Below are positions 7,299-9,742 of a stretch of DNA of 9,742 nt, one piece after another. A program made the translations under genes and the position numbers. The notes beneath the pieces are model-generated. The model saw only the letters and a list, made by a program, of their open reading frames with translations. It made no database searches and had not been told where the DNA came from. The stretch lies in the NCBI GenBank assembly GCA_016208065.1, contig JACQYU010000031.1:1-9742 (forward strand). The letters run 5' to 3'. Origin of the DNA: Candidatus Falkowiibacteriota bacterium (lineage in GTDB: Bacteria > Patescibacteriota > Patescibacteriia > Patescibacteriales > GWC2-42-12). Every line of letters begins with the position of its first letter. Within the stretch, counting starts at the first letter, position 1.

Positions 7299-8696
7299 TT
7301 ACTTTCCGGCTTTTATTACCGACGAACCAACGGCAATTATATTATAGCCGGCTTGAGCCAATTCTTCATATTTCTGCGCCAACATCCGGCGGCCGTCCAT
7401 AATAATCGCGCCTTTAGGCAATTTTTCTAAAATTAAGCCGTCTAATCCTCTAAATTGCGGCCAATCGGTAGTAATAATTAAAACATCAACTTCGGAAATC
7501 GCCTCGTCTTCAGCCACGGCCAAATTAATTTTATCAGCGCTTTTATGCTTGGAAAAATATTTTAAAAAATTGGCTCCGGCTACCGGATCGTAAACTTTAA
7601 TTTGCTTAACGCCTTCGGCCAATAAAAATTCAGCCACGCCTAAAGCCGCGGAGTTGCGGATGTCGTTAGTGTCTTGTTTAAAGGCCAAACCTAATATGCC
7701 GACGGTTTTTCCAGGCCAGCTAAAGGCCAGTTCTTCCTTGGCGCGGCTTAAAAAATTATCCAATTGCCTTTGATTAGCGGTTAAAACATTGTCCACTAAA
7801 TCAGTTTTAGCGCCTTTATTTTTTAATTGGTGCGATAAAGAGCGGGCGTCTTTTATAAAACAGCTGCCGCCGGCGAACAAGCTATCGTAAAATCCCCAAT
7901 CGCCGATCCGGCTATCGGTTATTAAAACTTTCCTGATATTTTCAAACTGCAATCCGGAAAATTTTTCACAAACCCGACCGACCACGTCAAAACAATTAGC
8001 CAAACGGTTAAATAAAATATAATTGGCTAAGAGCTTAGCGGCCGCGGCCTCCAGCGGACTTACTTCAACATAACTGATATTTGAGGCTTCCATAAAACGG
8101 CTGTAAATATTTCTGAAAATGGCAAAATCTTCCTCGTTATCGGCTCCGACTACGACGCGGGGCGGCCTGATCGAGCCTTCAATCGCTTTGCCTTCAACTA
8201 AAAATTCAGGATTTGAGCCCACGCCAAAATTTTTTACGCCTAAAGCCTCCATAATTTCCTTAGTGCGGTTTACCATGTCAATCGGTACCGTGCTTTTATT
8301 GATTATTAAAATATACTGGCTTTGCGCGCCATTATTTCTTTTGGCTAAAATTTCGCCTAGAGTTTTAGCGGCCGCTTCATAAATTTCTAAGTTGGTTTCA
8401 CCCGTGTCGTTTCGTTCCGGAGTGGGCAGGCACATAAACACCGCTTCGGCCAAATCAATAAATTTTTCCGCCTCGTCTAAATTAAAAGTGAACTTAATCC
8501 TGGCTTGATTTCTTATAAGTAAATCGCCCAAGCCTTTTTCAAATAAATAAGCTTCTATTTTATCTTTATCTTTAGAAGATAAGCTATCAACCAGCTCTTG
8601 ATTAATGTCATAAACCAAAACTTCATGCCCGCTGTCCGCGCTGACCGCGGCCGAGCAAGCGCCTACATAACCTCCGCCAAAATATAAAATTTTCAT
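7299..8696 (-). CDS. ugd: UDP-glucose 6-dehydrogenase
   Basis: This 465-residue enzyme oxidises UDP-glucose twice with NAD+ to UDP-glucuronate, the precursor for the decarboxylase and 4-epimerase downstream. The N-terminal Rossmann domain starts MKILYFGGGYVGACSA (1-16). CLPTPERNDTGETNL (89-103) and NKSTVP (133-138) follow, then the family block GSNPEFLVEGKAI (160-172, Glu164), the Lys221/Asn225 helix, GGSCFIKD with the nucleophile Cys279 and Asp283, and GLAFKQDTNDIRNS (336-349) in the UDP-binding domain. The substitution SCFIKD for the usual SCFPKD is mild. Length is slightly above the usual 430-450. I chose the ATG at 8696; a TTG at 8714 would add six residues before the conserved start. No Shine-Dalgarno box is seen. 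It is the first gene of the operon, behind the promoter at 8770-8798, and is intact. Confidence 0.95.
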   Translation of the reverse strand: MKILYFGGGYVGACSAAVSADSGHEVLVYDINQELVDSLSSKDKDKIEAYLFEKGLGDLLIRNQARIKFTFNLDEAEKFIDLAEAVFMCLPTPERNDTGETNLEIYEAAAKTLGEILAKRNNGAQSQYILIINKSTVPIDMVNRTKEIMEALGVKNFGVGSNPEFLVEGKAIEGSIRPPRVVVGADNEEDFAIFRNIYSRFMEASNISYVEVSPLEAAAAKLLANYILFNRLANCFDVVGRVCEKFSGLQFENIRKVLITDSRIGDWGFYDSLFAGGSCFIKDARSLSHQLKNKGAKTDLVDNVLTANQRQLDNFLSRAKEELAFSWPGKTVGILGLAFKQDTNDIRNSAALGVAEFLLAEGVKQIKVYDPVAGANFLKYFSKHKSADKINLAVAEDEAISEVDVLIITTDWPQFRGLDGLILEKLPKGAIIMDGRRMLAQKYEELAQAGYNIIAVGSSVIKAGK

Positions 8697-8712
8697 AAAT
8701 TTTATTAAACTC

Positions 8713-8739
8713 AAAAACGCTAAGTTTTAGCTACTTAGC
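8713..8739 (-). promoter_or_regulatory. Leader hairpin followed by a short T-run, upstream of ugd
   Basis: On the minus strand GCTAAGT (8739-8733) and ACTTAGC (8725-8719) form a perfect 7-bp stem with a 7-nt loop, followed by GTTTTT (8718-8713). It lies between the predicted start of transcription (about 8763) and the ATG at 8696, so it would be in the ugd mRNA leader. The stem has only three G-C pairs, so as a terminator it would be weak; an attenuator or 5' stabilising hairpin is possible. I see no leader peptide or known riboswitch pattern. Confidence 0.35.
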
Positions 8740-8745
8740 CAATAG

Positions 8746-8774
8746 TTGATTTATCCTTAACTATAAGTTATTAT
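8746..8774 (+). promoter_or_regulatory. Predicted sigma70-type promoter for the plus-strand GT4 gene
   Basis: TTGATT (8746-8751) as -35 and TATTAT (8769-8774, five of six consensus bases) as -10 are separated by exactly 17 nt. Transcription would begin near 8781, leaving a leader of about 27 nt before the ATG at 8808. The -10 overlaps the -10 of the opposite promoter by five bases. This is a pattern match only. Confidence 0.5.
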
Positions 8775-8798
8775 TAAATAAAATAAGCTTAAAGTCAA
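8770..8798 (-). promoter_or_regulatory. Predicted sigma70-type promoter of the UDP-sugar operon
   Basis: On the minus strand TTGACT (8798-8793, five of six) and AATAAT (8775-8770, five of six) are spaced by 17 nt. Transcription would start near 8763 and read into ugd after a leader of about 67 nt. It is the best promoter match I found in the window and sits where an operon promoter is expected. Its -10 overlaps that of the plus-strand promoter. Confidence 0.6.
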
Positions 8799-8807
8799 CC
8801 CTAATTC

Positions 8808-9742
8808 ATGAAAAAAATACTCTATTTTATCACTCAATCGGAATTTGGCGGCGCCCAGCGCTATGTATTTGATTTGGCTAACAATTTAAAAACAGATTTT
8901 CAGGTAGCCGTGGCAATCGGCGAACAAGGGAATAATGGAAAATTAGCCAAAATAATGCAAAAAAATAATATTAAATTCTTTGTTGTGCCTCGCCTAAAAC
9001 GTAATATCTCCCCGCTTAACGACGCCCTGGCTTTATTAGAAACAATAAAACTGATTAAAAATTATCAGCCGGACGTAATTCATCTTAATAGAACAAAAAT
9101 TTCTATTTTAGGATCATTGGCCGCTTGGCTTGTCTCGCGCTCTTCGCTCCGCGTCGTTTACACGGTTCACGGCTGGGTCTTTAACGAGCCTTTGTCCGCT
9201 TGGCTAAAATATTTCTATATTGGCGCGGAAAAATTTACCGCCAAATTTAAAGATAAAATAATCTGCGTTTCCGAATACGATAAGCTGGTCGCGCTAAAGC
9301 ATAAAATCGCACCGGCAAAAAAATTAGTCACTATTCATAATGGACTCGCTTTACGTCATTCCTGGCTTAACCAGGAATCCAGCATTCAAAAGCTCGAACA
9401 AATTTCTGGATCCCGGATTAAGTCCGGGATGACGAATAATATTGTTATCGGCTCAATCGGCAATTTATATAAAACCAAAGGCTACGAATATCTAATTGAA
9501 GCCGCTAACATACTAATTAATAAAAATAAACTGCTTTTAACGTTTATAATTATCGGCGACGGCGATGAAAGAAAAAAATTAAAAGATTTGATTAAAAAAT
9601 ATGGTTTGGAAAATAATTTTATTTTAGCCGGCCGGATCGACGAGGCGGCGAAATTACTCAAGGCTTTTGATATTTATGTTTGCTCCTCGGTTAAAGAAGG
9701 CCTGCCCTACTCTATCTTAGAAGCTATGTCCGCCAGCCTGCC
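8808..9742 (+). CDS. GT4 family glycosyltransferase, 3' end beyond window
   Basis: The frame from the ATG at 8808 is open to the right edge (311 complete codons). It begins MKKILYFITQSEFGGAQRYV, with the GGAQ glycine loop of GT4 enzymes, then VIHLNRTKISILG, VVYTVHGWVFNEPLSAWLK, a helix ending in DKIICVSEYD, and the linker motif TIHNGL (175-180). The C-terminal domain starts at IVIGSIGNLYKTKGYEYL (212-229), then FIIIGDGDERKKL and VKEGLPYSILEAM with the E-x7-E pair Glu297/Glu305. The sequence ends within SASLP, so about 60-70 residues are missing on the right. Residues 183-209 are encoded entirely by a palindromic repeat (9354-9434) inserted in phase. The gene has no signal peptide and should act in the cytoplasm or at the membrane face; donor and acceptor are unknown. 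It is transcribed away from the UDP-sugar operon from an overlapping promoter, so it may belong to a neighbouring glycan cluster. There is no clear ribosome binding site. Confidence 0.92.
   Translation, partial: MKKILYFITQSEFGGAQRYVFDLANNLKTDFQVAVAIGEQGNNGKLAKIMQKNNIKFFVVPRLKRNISPLNDALALLETIKLIKNYQPDVIHLNRTKISILGSLAAWLVSRSSLRVVYTVHGWVFNEPLSAWLKYFYIGAEKFTAKFKDKIICVSEYDKLVALKHKIAPAKKLVTIHNGLALRHSWLNQESSIQKLEQISGSRIKSGMTNNIVIGSIGNLYKTKGYEYLIEAANILINKNKLLLTFIIIGDGDERKKLKDLIKKYGLENNFILAGRIDEAAKLLKAFDIYVCSSVKEGLPYSILEAMSASL
9354..9434. repeat. 81-bp double-hairpin palindromic element inside the GT4 reading frame
   Basis: Two 29-nt arms (9354-9382 and 9406-9434) are inverted copies of each other with about six mismatches. 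Both ends read CGTCAT inward, and the inner ends are CCAG and CTGG. Each arm is itself a hairpin: ATTCCTGG-CTTAA-CCAGGAAT (9358-9378) and ATCCCGGA-TTAAG-TCCGGGAT (9410-9430), both with perfect 8-bp stems. Differences between the arms are compensated within each hairpin, so pairing is kept. The element begins on the first base of codon 183 and ends on the last base of codon 209. Similar CGTCATTCC-type palindromes are, from memory, widespread in bacterial genomes and recall Rickettsia palindromic elements and the Neisseria dRS3 core. Confidence 0.85.

Noticed and set aside
9125..9162. Low-complexity TCGCGCTCTTCGCTCCGCG-like stretch as a further small repeat
   Set aside because: It encodes plausible sequence (VSRSSLRVVYTVHG) and shows no clear inverted or direct repeat structure beyond chance.
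1..9742. tRNA, rRNA, CRISPR array, transposase or integrase genes
   Set aside because: None of their sequence hallmarks was found on either strand. The two palindromic repeats are single, unlike a CRISPR array.

Overview
The window is AT-rich and densely coding. Most genes lack a clear Shine-Dalgarno sequence, junctions are very tight, and intact genes end in TAA or TAG. Together with the family content (small B12-type radical SAM protein, GtrA, many GT4/GT2 glycosyltransferases, NAD-sugar epimerases) this suggests a Patescibacteria/CPR-type bacterium. That placement is an inference from style; there is no marker gene here.

Layout. Positions 1 to about 8800 form one minus-strand operon for making and using UDP-sugars, read from right to left: UDP-glucose 6-dehydrogenase (8696-7299), a GalE-like epimerase (7189-6266), a UDP-glucuronate 4-epimerase-like enzyme (6264-5308), UDP-glucuronate decarboxylase (5306-4371), a 100-bp palindromic repeat (4252-4351), a GT4 glycosyltransferase (4234-3089), a GT2 polyprenyl-phosphate glycosyltransferase (3086-2570), a GtrA-GT4 fusion (2549-1063) and a B12-binding radical SAM protein (1054 to beyond the left edge). 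Several junctions are only 1-2 nt. A divergent GT4 gene starts at 8808 on the plus strand and runs off the right edge. The two transcription units appear to start from overlapping, back-to-back promoters that share one -10 region.

How it works together. The dehydrogenase makes UDP-glucuronate, which the decarboxylase can convert to UDP-xylose and the 4-epimerase to UDP-galacturonate. The GalE-like enzyme would interconvert a gluco/galacto pair. The glycosyltransferases, and the GT2/GtrA pair for lipid-linked sugar transfer and flipping, would build a surface glycan from them.

What stands out. Four of the eight operon genes are broken in the sequence as given. The radical SAM gene has an in-frame TAA, the GalE-like gene has an in-frame TGA at codon 5, and the GT2 and GtrA-GT4 genes each show a frame change at a point where conserved sequence is missing. 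Either the operon is decaying or the assembly is wrong at several places. Second, the plus-strand GT4 carries an 81-nt double-hairpin palindromic element that fills exactly 27 codons in phase, at the linker between its two Rossmann domains. This resembles the way Rickettsia palindromic elements sit inside genes. A different palindromic element lies between the decarboxylase and the GT4 gene. No RNA gene, CRISPR array or transposase was seen, and no gene-free stretch exceeds about 140 bases.
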